From contig NC_065921.1 of NCBI RefSeq assembly GCF_024586455.1, positions 86,426,061 to 86,490,060 of the forward strand: a DNA stretch of 64,000 nt, read 5' to 3'. This document shows, piece by piece, positions 23,116-35,434 of the stretch (the stretch's first letter is position 1; every line of letters starts with the position of its first letter). The notes beneath the pieces were generated by a model, which saw only the letters and a list, made by a program, of their open reading frames with translations, did no database searches and was not told the DNA's origin. This stretch comes from Bactrocera neohumeralis. Taxonomy: Eukaryota > Arthropoda > Insecta > Diptera > Tephritidae. Position numbers and translations under genes: made by a program.

Positions 23116-26100
23116 CCAAAAGCTTCAAAAATACTTTTCCATAGTTTACTTTTAACCTTAGGACCTCCAGTCCTCTCTCAGTACTTGGATTTGGGTTTTG
23201 GAACAAAAAATTACTAAAAATACATAAAACAGTCCGGTAATATTTATAATATTTTCCAGATAGAAGAATGTCGGTCTCTTGCTTATCATTGTGAATCACG
23301 ATTTCGACAACAAAAATGATAAATGATTGTGCAGCTCATACTCAAATGGAGATCAAACAAAATAGATTATTGCATGAAGCAAACGCTTTGCTATTTCCGT
23401 ATGGCAATCCGTAAGCATCCAAAATGTAAAAATATTTTTTAAAATATGAGCAGCTGTTCAGACATAAAGACATCAATAGCGCCTCACCTAACAGTATTCT
23501 AATCCACTTGCCAGCCGAATACATGGGAAATTAGAAGAATCAATTAAAATGCCAAGCAAACGAAAAATCAATATAAATATAATTATTAAAAGCACTTTAC
23601 TATAGAAATAGGGTACAAAAAAAATGCTTCCGCTGAGCACAGCGCGGGGCGCTCCTCACTCTACCAGCAATATTTTGCCAATCCGCAGTTTTCTCATAAA
23701 ATTCACGCAGTCAAGGCGTCCACATGATAAATGATGCGCAACAGTTGTGGCAACTACGGAAAAATATAAAAATAAAAGTAAAAGCATGATAGTTACGGTA
23801 CATTACAATCATATCGCTGAAGTGTTTCACATGTTCAGTTTTTTGCTGGTTTATGTAGCTGCTGTCTTTGATTTCCAGGTTGTCGCGCACCGGTTTACAC
23901 GCTCAATCAATACACTATTTGATGTTTACACACTCGCTAAAGTATTGTGTATCAAAGAATATATATATACCGTTATTAAGTAACAAATTAAGCTTCTTTA
24001 CAACTTCTTTCTACTCAAAGTACTTTACTCCAATCTTAAATGAAAAAAAAAACTGTTCACATTATGTCGGCTTTATGTTTTGTCCGCTACTTTAGTGCTT
24101 CTTTTTTCGTTTTTATTGTGGAATTTTAATTACTTTCCATACAGCAGAAGAATAGCAAAGACTGCCAAATGGTAGCCAAGGCAATTACTTATTATATTTT
24201 TTTTTTACAAACACCTACAATTTCGGAAAATTTGTACCGCCATCAACCCAAACAGCTGATGATCGTGATGATCAATAAAAATCAGTCGTGCCATCGATGC
24301 GTGCTCATTTTGAGACAGCCTTGCAGGAAAAAATCCGCTAAACTAATTGAAAAGTTGCTGGAGTAGTCACTGAAGGTCGTTTTGAAGTAAGAAACTCACT
24401 CGAAACTTAGATGCCTCAAGGTTAGTCACAGTCTGCAGCCTTCTGGGTTCAGTGATCTTAAACTTCATGCGGGATAGTTATATTCCCACTGCAATATGAT
24501 TAGATAACGCTTTCTGAAGGTTAAAAATTCGCAGTCTCTCTTCGAGTATCGCACTATTTGTGTTTCTAGCTGACACTAGCTCTCATCTGACTCACCATTT
24601 TTTCCACTTCAAAAGGATATTAGGCCTCTTTGGCAGCTCTATAACAACCTCGCTGATATAGACTATAATCGCTGGTATTTTCTTGAGCTCTTATATCGTA
24701 GTTTCCTCAGCTATACACTAAAAATGCCAGCCAAATATGAGCAGTCCAAAGTCTCCACCGATTAAATAACGAAGTAGGGCATTTCCTACAGTGCCATCCA
24801 CCACTAAAAAGTGGTTTGCTCACACATACACAAACCAACATGACATTCACTGCGTATCGTGCTGCTCAGCTGATGGATTACATGTCGACTGACCGATTCT
24901 TTACCGTCTATGACTACGTCAAGCGTGCGTCAGCCATTTGGCAAATGATTGTCGATCGCGACCTGTTGAACTACTCAAAAGCAACATAAGCGACGTAAGT
25001 CCGATCACGCTCCACCGCACCAACCCGCAGCAGTTGGACATACGCATTACTCAACCACTCATTGTGGTCAGAGTTACTTGTGCAGGGAGTCAGACTGTTT
25101 GGCTTGCCAGCCGAGCCCAGCTACCAGTCGCAGCCTGCGTACTGTGCGTCGTTAACTCTAGCATTGATCGCATTGTCAATCTGTTGTGAATCAGTTCATG
25201 TGGCATCACATCAATCCATCAAATAACCAGCTGTGCCAACAAACGCTGTCTGTCTGTCTGTAAGTCGTCGTCAGTCGGTCAATGGAGCGCTCATTTACAT
25301 TTAATACACTTTAAATGATTTCTTTGCTTAGGTGCTTTTATTGGACGTGTCTGTGATTTGATTGGCACTGGGCACACTTTTGGGCTTATTACATGGAATT
25401 CCGTAGTATTTTCTCTATATTATTATTTCTCTTTTCTTCCTTTTCTTCACCATATTTACCAGCAGCCGGAAATTTTACTTTCGCTGTTGTAGAAATTAAA
25501 TCAGAAGCTTAATTTATGGGTTTTTCATTAAATTCATGTTAGTGTTTATAGTTATCAACGGGTTTCTGAAGTAACTTAAGTCTATCAAAAGCAAGAGCTT
25601 CTATAAGCTTTTGAAATTAAGACGCTCAAATAATGGATATACATCAAATGTTAAATCTACGTCATAAATTTCTCTTTCTTTCATATATGCTTTACGAATT
25701 TAATTCTCATCCGAATATACATATGTGGGGTTGATAAGAAGTGAGTATTTTTCCGCTTTCTTGGACAATACTTGTCAATTTATGGGATCTGCTGTCATAT
25801 ATAAATTGAGTCCTGCTCAGTTTGATATTTCTTTTCTAACAGTTTTTCCCTTAAAACCTATCCAAGTTATTTGAGTATCATGAACAAAAACTTTCGTCAT
25901 TGTTGGAACATTCTCCTCTCATATTTTCTATGAAATTTTTCTCTCCTTAAGCTAGTAGCGCAGTCGTGCAAAATAAATTGTTCTCGAGAGAACTTAAGTA
26001 GTAAAATCATTTCTCAAATTATTATGTTGAACAATTTATGTGTGAGCTAAAGCGGTGACCTCGTACTGTTCTTCATTGTCTGTGCGATTAGATTTATTGC

Positions 26101-26339
26101 TTATGCAAGATATCGAACATATTTTACTAAAACACTTTATTTTTGTTGCACAGAGCATATGTTGTTGGCAAGCACCGTCTGTGCTTATACTGCTTGCTTC
26201 TTGTGTGACCTTGACTTGCCCTTAGTGCGTGATGAAGTATTTATTTCATTATGAGATATTACAATTTGTGTAACAGTTGCCAGATTTTATAATAATTCAT
26301 AGTTTAGTGTTTCCTATGTTTTTGATTCTGAGAAAAACC
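23116..26339. other. spacer, nothing recognised
   Basis: Three kilobases of unassigned host-like DNA. 24360-24780 has a composition unlike its flanks but no readable protein. No RNA gene, microsatellite array or terminal repeat is evident. Confidence 0.4.
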
Positions 26340-26475
26340 CTCTTCTTCTACTTTATTGGCATAGACACCGCTTACGCGGTTATAGTCAAGTTAATCTGAG
26401 GCTGTTTTCTTTTTTTCATGGGGGGTGTTTTTTACGTGGCGTGTCCCACACCCAGCGCAAAACGTGGGGAAGTGC
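26340..26475 (-). mobile_element. 3' end fragment of the YADD non-LTR family
   Basis: TTGGCATAGACACCGCTTAC followed by GCGGTTATAGTCAAGTTAA is, in antisense, the 3' UTR end of the same retrotransposon family whose RT pieces lie at 29376-29960 and 33870-34415. The identification rests on my memory of this dipteran repeat and is not demonstrated within the window. A diverged tail (ACGTGGCG) continues to about 26445. Confidence 0.4.
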
Positions 26476-26659
26476 AAAATCTGAGATTTTTGGAAAATTG
26501 CTTGATATTAAAGAATTTTTTATTAAACTCTTACGGCTCTTAAAAAAAATTTTGTCGAATCCGTTCCGGTTACTTAAACTGTCGTGGGTCGTCGGAATGG
26601 TTGTTTGGTTGGTTTAAAAGAGAGGCGATTCAGCGCTGGGCCGCCCTTATACCATCATT

Positions 26660-27115
26660 AGACCAACCGGGTGGTAACCAATTTAAGCCTTATCCAGAAA
26701 CTCAGTTGATTTGGTAAGAAACCTTATTTTTTCCACCAATCTGTTTTAATTTCAAGTACTAGGAGCCTTTCTCATCCTGCTAAAGGCTGTACATTCGCAT
26801 GGATAATATTCCAGCGTGTCATCATCCTCTATACATGTTCTTTGTTCCGCCGAATCTACTTTTCCCATTTTCTGATGGCGGCATCTTGAGAGTGGGTGCC
26901 CCGTGATGACTCTACTATGTTATTTACTAAGAACTTTTTTGCCTAGCAGTAGGAACTTTTTGTCTGTCCACCAGCCGAAAGTAACTTTGTGGTATGCCCT
27001 ATGTTGATTGTGTTCCAAGACCTGAGATGTTTTTCTAAAGTTTATTACTTCAGAAAACTCTTGAAGAAGCTGAAAAACTGCGCTCCGGTTTCCGCTCAAC
27101 ACAGAAACGATCCTC
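26660..27115 (-). pseudogene. probable non-LTR RNase H/C-terminal relic
   Basis: Minus-strand pieces include VFQLLQEFSEVINFRKTSQ, KVTFGWWTDKK (compare VTLLWVPGHE), VITGHPLSRCRHQK (TGHCPL-type motif) and EDDDTLEYYPCECTAFSRMR (compare EDxxHxLCxCPAFxRxR). The order is that of RNase H followed by the Cys/His tail in insect non-LTR elements, but all parts are degraded and in different frames. Confidence 0.5.
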
Positions 27116-28957
27116 AGTTGTTCACGGGAACTTACAAGGCACTATATTTATTGTAACAGGTTGTCTACCAATACCTGTTTGGTCCAATAAAAAAATCGAT
27201 TCCTGGTAAAATATGCCAGATATTTTCTAGAAACTATTTTAATGGCAAAACAAAATCTAAAAATTTAATAACTGTTCAAAGCCAACTTCAGCAAGGTAAA
27301 GTAGAGTGGGTTTGAATAACAAAACTGTATTCTGGTTTTGTCAAAAGAGCGAGAGCGAATTTCAAGTCAAAGCTGTTGAATCTCCATCCGCTCCAGAGAG
27401 GTTTTCCGGTTTAGCCACTATAAACTGCGTGAGAAAACTAGTGAAAAGCAAACCTTGTAAATCTTTTAGACCGACTGTATGTATACTATATTAAAATACT
27501 GACTGTAACTGAAATCTTCAGTGCTTCAGATTTACAAGATTTCAGTTCGTTCTACACTTCCCTAAAAAACCGCATTCTCATGAAACTACTTAGCTAATTA
27601 AATTGACTTTTGAACGCATTAGAATAATTAGTACTGCAATGGTATTCCTTGCATTGCTCGCACTGCGCTCCGCACACCGCTTCCACGAGCTTACAAGGCA
27701 GCGACAACTTCCTTTATTAACAAAATTCCACTTGCTGCCATTTCATGCGAATTTATGCTCACAAACTTTGAGTAAACCCTTTAGATTTGCGCAAATTATA
27801 CGAATTATATATGAGCATGGGTGTTTGGTGTTGTTGTTGCGGCTGCCGGCGCCTCTTATTGTTAATTAATAATGCATAAGCGCTTAATTTTCAAGTCAGC
27901 ACCTCTGCAACGCATCAACTGTATTTAATACGGTACAACTTTGAATAAATTAATTAGCTAGAAATGCATGTAGGTATATGTGAGTGTGTGTGTGTGTATG
28001 GGTAAATTGCTAAGCCTTCCTGTCACGTGCGGTGTGCACTTACCACACCACAGCAGCTGTTGCATGAACTCTGAAAGCATTTGCATGCGGTTATCTGTGT
28101 GTGTGTGTGAGTATGCAAATACTGCATGGGCGAGGCTGCGTTAAAATGAGTTGCAGTTGCCTTTAAGCGCAAGCAAAGCGAGATATTTGCAAAATTATAA
28201 TCACATCTTCCGACCCAAATACCGAGCTAACAATGCGGCATAGCTAATGCCACCACCCAAACGTCAACTTCCTGAGCGGGCGCCTTTCACTCGCTCGTAA
28301 GTGGTGGTTAGCCTTGTTGTTGTTGTTGTTGTGGTGTTGGTTGTTGCTTTTATTACTGTTGTTGTAGTGGTGTTGCTTGTAATAAGCCGTGTGGGCAGGT
28401 GTTGCAAGCAGGCAGACGAGCGTTACACCGACAATATGCCGAAATGATATGATTGCCTGTAAGTGTGTATGTGTGTGGGAGGCTTATTGGCAAGCATTTG
28501 GCGCGGCTTGACCGCAACTTCAGTGCGGCGTTTAATGCTTGCAACATATATGTACGTTGCCTTATATGCCAGCGCTTATGTATGTATGTGTGCTTGAATT
28601 TATATGTGTATGTGTGTGTAAAGGCGCACGAGTGCCATGTCGATTGTCTAAATTAAAATTTTCTATACAGTCTTGTATAATTTAACGCTTGTTGAGCATA
28701 ACATGAACTACATTTGAATGGCAAACAGCAAACGAGTATGAATTTCTAAGCGCTCACCGGATTTACTTACTCACTGGCTTACCTATATATGAGTTACCGA
28801 CTCACTGAGTGGCTCGCACATACTCCGTACTCAATTACAATTACAATTAGATATGCACTCGTATGTTAATGCAACAGTAAAGCGACAACAGCGGATATTA
28901 TAGCCGAGATTTATTTGTGCCTACTGCAATGCAAACAAGCGCACACCGACACATAAC

Positions 28958-28989
<32 letters not shown>

Positions 28990-29375
28990 GACATGTGCTT
29001 GGCTTAATTCAAGCTTGCACTCACTGGTTTGCTGGCTTTCTTGTTGTCCGGCTGTCTGGTCAGTTGACTGGTTTGCTGCTACCGCCAACCGTAGCACTTA
29101 TTGTTGTTGCTGTTGTTATTCTATTTGTTTGTTGTTCGTCGGTTTCGGTATTCAATTTCCATTTCCTGCAATTGTGTTTTAGACACACTTAAGCAATTGC
29201 TGCCTGTTGGCTATTTTGTGGTTACTCACTGTTCTATTCGTTTGTTAGGCTCACCGCTATTCCTCTTGTTGTTGTTGTGCGACTTTTTTCTTTTGCTGTA
29301 ATAAATAATATTATATTTTTTCTCCTCTGATTTGCGCATTGAAGCCCACTTATCTAATTGGCCGCGCGCGCATAT
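27116..29375. other. spacer with microsatellites
   Basis: Contains TG runs at 27983-27998 and 28098-28109, a TTG run at 28313-28333, and a perfect 12-bp hairpin at 27507-27547. Open frames at 28917-29301 are repeat-driven. No gene is supported. Confidence 0.45.
28957..28981. repeat. AC microsatellite
   Basis: About twelve uninterrupted AC units, the longest pure dinucleotide run I see in the window. Confidence 0.9.
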
Positions 29376-29960
29376 TGAACCCCTCGTCATCGAACTGGGT
29401 TTACCAGAACCGATTGTTCGGTGAATTCCCAGTTGGTGCACAGTGGTGTGTTGGTGGCAAATATGAAACATTTTTATATCCTGGATGGGGTATATTGTCC
29501 GAATGAGCACCTGTTGGTAAGAGTTATTCTTCGTTGGGTTTCGAGGCTAACGTTATTGTTGGTGTTGATACTGGTCGATGTATTGCCTGTCAATAGTGAT
29601 GTGGGAGCCTATTTAGTTCTGCAGTTCGAATTATTTTCTCCAAAAACAGATTGCAGAAGTCGCACGAAAAGAACTCGCCCCGTCTGAAACTTCGTTTGGT
29701 ATCGAACGGCTCGGAGAGGTGCTTCCCGAGCCTGACGGAGCTTTTGATATTGCTCAACGTCAATATCAAGTTGTTGATTTTCCAGGTCTAAAGCCACACT
29801 GATAAGGTCCAATCAGTTTGTTGACGGTGGGCTTTAGCCTTTCAAACAATACGTTCGATAAAACCTTATGTACGATGTTGAGGAGACTAATCTCACGATA
29901 GTTAGAGCAGATAATGGGATCTCCCTTTTTGTGGATTGGGCAGAGCACACTGAAATCGTT
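29376..29960 (-). pseudogene. non-LTR reverse transcriptase relic (YADD family)
   Basis: The minus strand starts with the RT N-terminal motifs: LCPIHKKGDPIICSNYREIS, LLNIVHKVLSNVLFERLKP and LIGPYQCGFRPGKSTT (finger/palm motifs 1-2a). After an internal deletion it reads FFSCDFCNLFLEKIIRTAEL (the stretch before YADD), and after another, VSLETQRRITLTNRCSFGQ, a post-RT segment. The catalytic YADD and motif A (xDFKAAFD) are lost in the deletions. The same family, with YADD kept, is at 33870-34415 plus, and its extreme 3' ends at 26340 and 59343. Frames differ between pieces, so it is dead. Confidence 0.75.
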
Positions 29961-31609
29961 GGATATTTTAACTCCTTAAAATAATTGTAATTTTTGCTTT
30001 CCAAACTATTTTAAAACTTTTTAAGAGAGTTAAATGTTTTCATTTGCGTATTCCCCCCTTGATCCACTGTTCTCTCATACACAGTTCGTTCGTTGGCATG
30101 CTGCCACAATTCCGCGAAACTCGTTCTCCTTGATACATTTCACAAAATCATTAGAACTCAATCATAAGTTGGCTAGCAGCGCCATGCTCGCCAACAACAA
30201 TGCGCAAAACAACAAAACAACGGCGAAAACAATAGCAAACACATGTGTAATGGCACAAAAGCCCGCACGATGACTTAGAGCAGCGGCTAGGGTATGCAGC
30301 AAGCGCTGTTAGCTGTAAAACTCAAACTTGGAATTGTCTAAGCGCGGCTGGCTGACTACAAGACAACTTACACAGCGCTGGTAGCGAGCAATAGCCTGAG
30401 CGCGCGTCGGCAGCACAGCTGTTTACAGCTGGTAGCGGTCAGCTACACATACAACGCTGGCGGCGCTATTTTCCATTGCGTTTTGGCCAAACCCACAACA
30501 ATGAAATGTGCGCAAGCGAAACGCGGCTGCGGTTGTAAGATCTATTTTTTGTAAGATTTGTGCGTCTGTGTGTGTGTGTGCATATTTTTATTGCCACTTT
30601 TTATTATTTTTTGCTTATACTTGTTGTTGTTGTCTTTTAATTTTTACCAACAGCATTTATAAGCTTGTATTATGCTTTTGTTGTTGTTGGTTTTGTGCGC
30701 TGCAGCGCTTTTTGGCCCACAGCCATTTGAAGCGGAATTGGCACACAAGCGTTTGGCCACAAAATTCTTGGCTTGAAGTTGTGCCTACCCCCTTGTCCGC
30801 CCGCTCTGCTTATAACTTTATTACGAGTATTTCAATTCATATTTGTGCCTTCAAGCGGCTTACAAACAGCAAATCGGCATATGTGTGCGCCATAAGCGCC
30901 ATAAACACTGGTGCGCATGCGCTTGTACACATTTCACCACACTCAAAGAGAATACAAGCATACAAACACACGCTTAAAGCTCATTTGCTTTGTGGGGAGG
31001 GCATTGTAAAGCAGCGCACATTTCATTCTCGCATTAACGCGCAAACACACACACGCGCGCTCATGTGCGTAAGTATGTATGCAAGCGGTTAACTAGCTTC
31101 GATTTTAAGGCGTTGCTGGCTATTATTGACAGCTGTAACAACAACAACCACAACCGTGCTGTGCTAATGCCAAATCATGCCATACTTAAGTGGTTATTGA
31201 TATGTTCGTGTGGACTTAGCGTCGAAGGCTTGACTGTTTTCTATGCAGCGCTTGCTGTTCATAAGCATGAATACCAAATATGTGCGTGTGTATGTGTGCG
31301 TTTATGTTTATTGTGTTATTACAAACCCCTTGGACGTTTGTTTTTCGAGACATTTGGCCTTGATATCGTAGCTGTAAGTCAAGTTACACACTCATTTCCG
31401 TAAATGCATGAAGAAAAAAATTATACAAAAAATAATTTTTTTTTTTGTTGTGGAAGCAAAAGTTATTATCAGTTAATTTTTGGTTAATTATTGGTTATGA
31501 TTCGTATTAATTTTGCGTATTCTCTTGTTTTATAAGATAAAATCGGCACTTGCTAACAAACCTTCAAACTTCTTTGAGCTTTTCAAAGACGTTAAAAGCT
31601 CCCTTCGTC
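29961..31609. other. spacer with simple repeats
   Basis: TTG runs (30622-30634, 30677-30690), a TG run (30566-30579) and CA/CG-rich stretches near 31045-31062. The 194-codon open frame at 30508-31092 plus is Cys/Leu/Phe-rich because it reads through these repeats; no domain or homology is apparent and I do not call it. Confidence 0.45.
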
Positions 31610-32011
31610 AACTTTCAGTCCAAAAGCGAGTTGGTGAAACACATACTTAAGTTCTTTTTGAAGTTCTCTGACTTTCGCAAAATAATTGAAATTATTGCAA
31701 TTTATTTAAAATTCTTAGTTTATATCGAGAGACAGAGTATCTACGTTCTCCCAATGAGCTTTCATATTTTCTGAGATGACTTAAAAGTGATCTTGATGAA
31801 AAATATCCCAATAGAGAAATGCATGAAAGCTCACCAAAAAGTAAGAGCTTTCAAGATTCGAGCTTTCATACTGAATGATGACGGAACTTTCAGTCCAAAA
31901 GCGAGTGGTGAAATATCCTAAAGGTCACCTTGTGAAATTATTGCATTTTAGTCAAAATTCTTAGTTTATGCCGAGGGACAGAGTATCTAAGATCTCCAAG
32001 TGAGCTTTCAT
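31610..32011. repeat. diverged direct duplication
   Basis: 31610-31765 and 31885-32011 are related in the same orientation. Both start AACTTTCAGTCCAAAAGCGA, share TTCTTAGTTTAT followed by CGAGRGACAGAGTATCTA, and end with GAGCTTTCAT. The second copy is about 30 bp shorter. Further GAGCTTTCA phrases lie between them. No protein is apparent. Confidence 0.7.
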
Positions 32012-33869
32012 CAAAAAGCTACTTCAAATTCTGCATTCTGAATGATAGACGTGATATGCTGAGGAAAAATATCAGTATCTCTGTAGAATCTTTTAGTAGA
32101 AAAATATAGTTATTATTATTTATTATTATTAAAGCTCAGATCTAAAATAGTAAAAGCTTTCACAGATATCAAACTTTCATCTTTATAGAACCCGTTCACT
32201 AAACAGGGTGTTACTTAAAACAAAATGTTTATATCGAAAACAGAACGTGACAGTTAAAGTAAGACATGTACTCCTTTAGAAAATGAACTCGAAAAAATCT
32301 TTTCTCCTTAGATAATCCTTCCTCCAGAATCGGTTCAACTTACAACAAAATGTTTGTATTGTTTAAAAAATTTGTCGGCTAAAGAAAGAGCTGTTGTTTA
32401 GTCGATAAATTACAGTTTTAAAGTACGGTGGGATTTGTATTCTATGAAAGAAATGAAATTGCTTGAGTGTTCTCTAAAAAACAAGAACAGCAAATCATTT
32501 AACGGACACTACGACTTAAGAGCAACGAAAGCTCTAAGCCTCCAAATCTTAAAAGTTTTTTTATCTTTCTCAAAAATTAATATTCACACTTCGAAATCCT
32601 ATTCTATACGCTAAACAGGAAAAAATTAAAATGTCACATAACCTCAACATTATACATTATACATGTTAATAACTTTTGATTCTTTGTTAGAACGGTCACG
32701 TTTTGAAAAATACCCCAGCACCGACAATAGATATCAATCATAAGTCAACATACGCTCAATGCCTGTCAGCTCACTAGTCATTGTTCCCATTATGTGGCAC
32801 TTAAAATTCAAAGTACGTTTTGCAAATCTGCCAACTTCGCACGCCGGCGTCGTCATAAACCTCATAGCCCAGCACAGTTTTGTTTGAGTTTTGTCGTCCG
32901 TTACAATTGTTGCGGTTTTCTTACCAATGACTAGTCATTAAATTCCCTCACATAACAATGAGTGTGTAAACCATTATGAGTTCACTTGAATTCGAAACGC
33001 TTAATTTCAAAACACAGAGATTTTCTCCGAGCGATTTGCAAGAGGAGCGCATTCACAATAGTCGCACACAAGCACACACCTCATAAATACTGTAAAAATG
33101 GATCTCTATTGAGTCACAAATTTTTATTGCAAATTTTAATTGTGAAGTTTTTATGTACTTTCATTTGCAAAGTGTTGCTTTTCGAGACATTTTGTACGTG
33201 ATAAGCAGAGTGTGGCATAAAAAGTTGAAATTAATTTTATGAATCACTCAAGTTTCAAGATAAATAGTTTCTTTTATATACTTACTAATAAAATGAATAA
33301 TATTATTTGAGTCAGCGCTTGGACTGTGTACAAATGTAGACTGTTATTGAGTGGTGCATCGAGGATTGGCCATATGTTTATACTTATAATATTATAGGGT
33401 GTGGAAAAAAGTGGATCCTGTCTGCTAGCACTTCGAAGATACACAAAATATACGCTAATGCTACTTTGTCCTCAAAAGTTCTGCTGGAAAGAGTCCAATG
33501 GTTGATTGAATGAAAAGAGCTCACTAAGTTCTCAATCGAGATTTTTTGAGAGCGATTTTCAAGGTAGACAGAAAAGATAGATTCTCATTGCGATCATGAA
33601 TTATTCGTTCTGCTTCAACGAGAGGCCTAGTAAGTAGCCGCAAGGTCAGGAAATAAAGAATGTGAAATGATTCTTAAAAGATCGTCATTAAGGAACCGGT
33701 TAGGAAAGCAGTTGATTAAGACGTATTCGTAAATTCAAAAGTGGAGGATGTAAATCCAGAAGTGGAGAATGGAGTCATGTGTAGAAAATGAGGAAAGTTC
33801 TCTGATTGCCGTTCACTTGGGAGTGGCCAGAAAAGATTCTTTTAAATATGGCCTCTTAGACCAAGTTCT
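32012..33869. other. spacer, nothing recognised
   Basis: No supported gene. 33600-33800 contains purine-rich sequence with AAGTGGAGRATG repeated twice near 33738 and 33761. Confidence 0.4.
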
Positions 33870-34415
33870 GGCAAGGCGACTCCCTTTGGTGTGACTTCTT
33901 CAATCTACTCTTGGAGAAAATAATTCGAGCTGCAGAGCTGAATCTAGAAGGTACAACCTTCTATACGAGTGTACAGCCGCTGCCGTACGCCGATGATATT
34001 AATATCATTGGCATCAACAACAGCGCCGTTAGCTCTGCTTTAGCCAGACTGGATAAGGAAGCGAAGCAAATGGGTCTGGTAGTGAACGAGGCAAGACGAT
34101 GACAATATCTGATGGGGCGACGTTACGAGTTTTCGAGAGAAAGGTTCTTTGGGCATTGACAGCGGCGAATATCGCATTCGATTGAACGATGAACTGTACA
34201 TTGACATAGTTCAGCGAATAAAGATACAGTGGCTATGCTGGCTACGTCCATGCGTATATATGAAAACACTCCAGCTCTGAAAGCGTTCGACGCAGTACCC
34301 GCCGGGGGGAGCAGAGGAAAAGTAAAACTTCCACTCCGTTGGAGAGATCAGATGGAAAAGGACCTGGCTGCACTTCGTATCTCGAATTGGCTGAGACTTC
34401 TTCATTCGCTTTCTT
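33870..34415 (+). pseudogene. non-LTR reverse transcriptase relic with YADD
   Basis: An open piece at 33911-34102 reads MEKIIRAAELNLEGTTF, then PLPYADDINIIGINNSAVSS and LARLDKEAKQMGLVVNEAR. YADD carries the two catalytic aspartates of RT motif C, and the following helix is typical of this family. After a deletion come FERKVLWALT, a short EYRI/NDELY stretch, and the C-terminal ENTPALKAFDAVPAGGSRGK and LRWRDQMEKDLAALRISNWL. The central thumb region is missing, as is the RT N-terminus. It sits just left of the Jockey element at 34491 but is unrelated to it: the motif wording differs (Jockey has FADD). Confidence 0.8.
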
Positions 34416-34482
34416 AGTTCCCTAGAGACTTGTCAGCACAAAGCCTGATTTGAAGCCATATTCTTTTTTAGCTGACAGCAAG

Positions 34483-34490
34483 GCATGCCA
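34483..34490 (+). repeat. target site duplication, left, of Jockey element
   Basis: GCATGCCA, identical to 39989-39996 directly after the poly(A) tail. Confidence 0.75.
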
Positions 34491-34530
34491 GGCAGGGATG
34501 GTTTACACAGTGTTCAAGTGTACGGACGTG
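34491..34530 (+). promoter_or_regulatory. putative internal promoter of Jockey element
   Basis: Jockey elements are transcribed from an internal pol II promoter with a downstream element (RGWYV, often GGACGTG) at about +28 to +33. GGACGTG lies at 34524-34530, which would put +1 near 34497, within a few bases of the boundary defined by the target duplication. Inference from position and motif only. Confidence 0.4.
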
Positions 34531-34639
34531 TTTTTTAATTCGCTCCGTGAATTTTGTGATTAAAACGCATAAAAGCAAAAATTAAAAAAAAAAAAAAAAA
34601 AAAAATAAACAAATAGCTCACAGTGCACACAAGTTATTA

Positions 34640-34821
34640 TATCGGGTGATTTTTTAAGAGCTTGATAACTTTTTTAAAAAAAAAACGCATAAAATTTGCA
34701 AAATCTCATCGGTTCTTTATTTGAAACGTTAGATTGGTTCATGACATTTACTTTTTGAAGATAATTTCATTTAAATGTTGACCGCGGCTGCGTCTTAGGT
34801 GGTCCATTCGGAAAGTCCAAT
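34640..34821 (+). repeat. inverted arm, left, of DD41D element
   Basis: Reverse complement of 35435-35615. It includes the terminal repeat, 3' UTR and codons for the C-terminal tail of the transposase. Confidence 0.85.
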
Positions 34822-35430
34822 TTTGGGCAACTTTTTCGAGCATTTCGGCCGGAATAGCCCGAATTTCTTCGGAAATGTTGTCTTCCAAAGCTGGAATAGT
34901 TGCTGGCTTATTTCTGTAGACTTTAGACTTGACGTAGCCCCACAAAAAATAGTCTAAAGGCGTTAAATCGCATGATCTTGGTGGCCAACTTACGGGTCCA
35001 TTTCTTGAGATGAATTGTTCTCCGAAGTTTTCCCTCAAAATGGCCATAGAATCGCGAGCTGTGTGGCATGTAGCGCCATCTTGTTGAAACCACATGTCAA
35101 CCAAGTTCAGTTCTTCCATTTTTGGCAACAAAAAGTTTGTTAGCATCGAACGATAGCGATCGCCATTCACCGTAACGTTGCGTCCAACAGCATCTTTGAA
35201 AAAATACGGTCCAATGATTCCACCAGCGTACAAACCACACCAAACAGTGCATTTTTCGGGATGCATGGGCAGTTCTTGAACGGCTTCTGGTTGCTCTTCA
35301 CCCCAAATGCGGCAATTTTGCTTATTTACGTAGCCATTCAACCAGAAATGAGCCTCATCGCTGAACAAAATTTGTCGATAAAAAAGCGGATTTTCTGCCA
35401 ACTTTTCTAGGGCCCATTCACTGAAAATTT
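34748..35430 (-). pseudogene. DD41D (rosa-type) transposase, N-terminally truncated
   Basis: The last 217-227 codons of the transposase are open without any stop. Order: EIFSEWALEKLAENPLFYRQ, first catalytic Asp in ILFSDEAHFWLNGYVNK, then GEEQPEAVQELPMHP, VWCGLYAGGIIGPYFFKDA, VNGDRYRSMLTNFLLPKM, second Asp in MWFQQDGATCHTA, then WPPRSCDLTPLDYFLWG with the third Asp, and C-terminal LRRSRGQHLNEIIFKK. There are 41 residues between the second and third catalytic Asp, the DD41D signature of the rosa group. The full protein is about 350 residues; the DNA-binding domains are missing because the gene is cut at the fold-back junction near 35434. The catalytic core is intact on paper but cannot bind the ends alone. 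No promoter is evident. Confidence 0.85.
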
Positions 35431-35434
35431 CTTG

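Noticed and set aside
30508..31092. 194-codon open frame with apparent membrane-like Cys/Leu/Phe segment
   Set aside because: Hydrophobicity comes from TTG/TGT repeats; no domain, and composition changes with the repeats.
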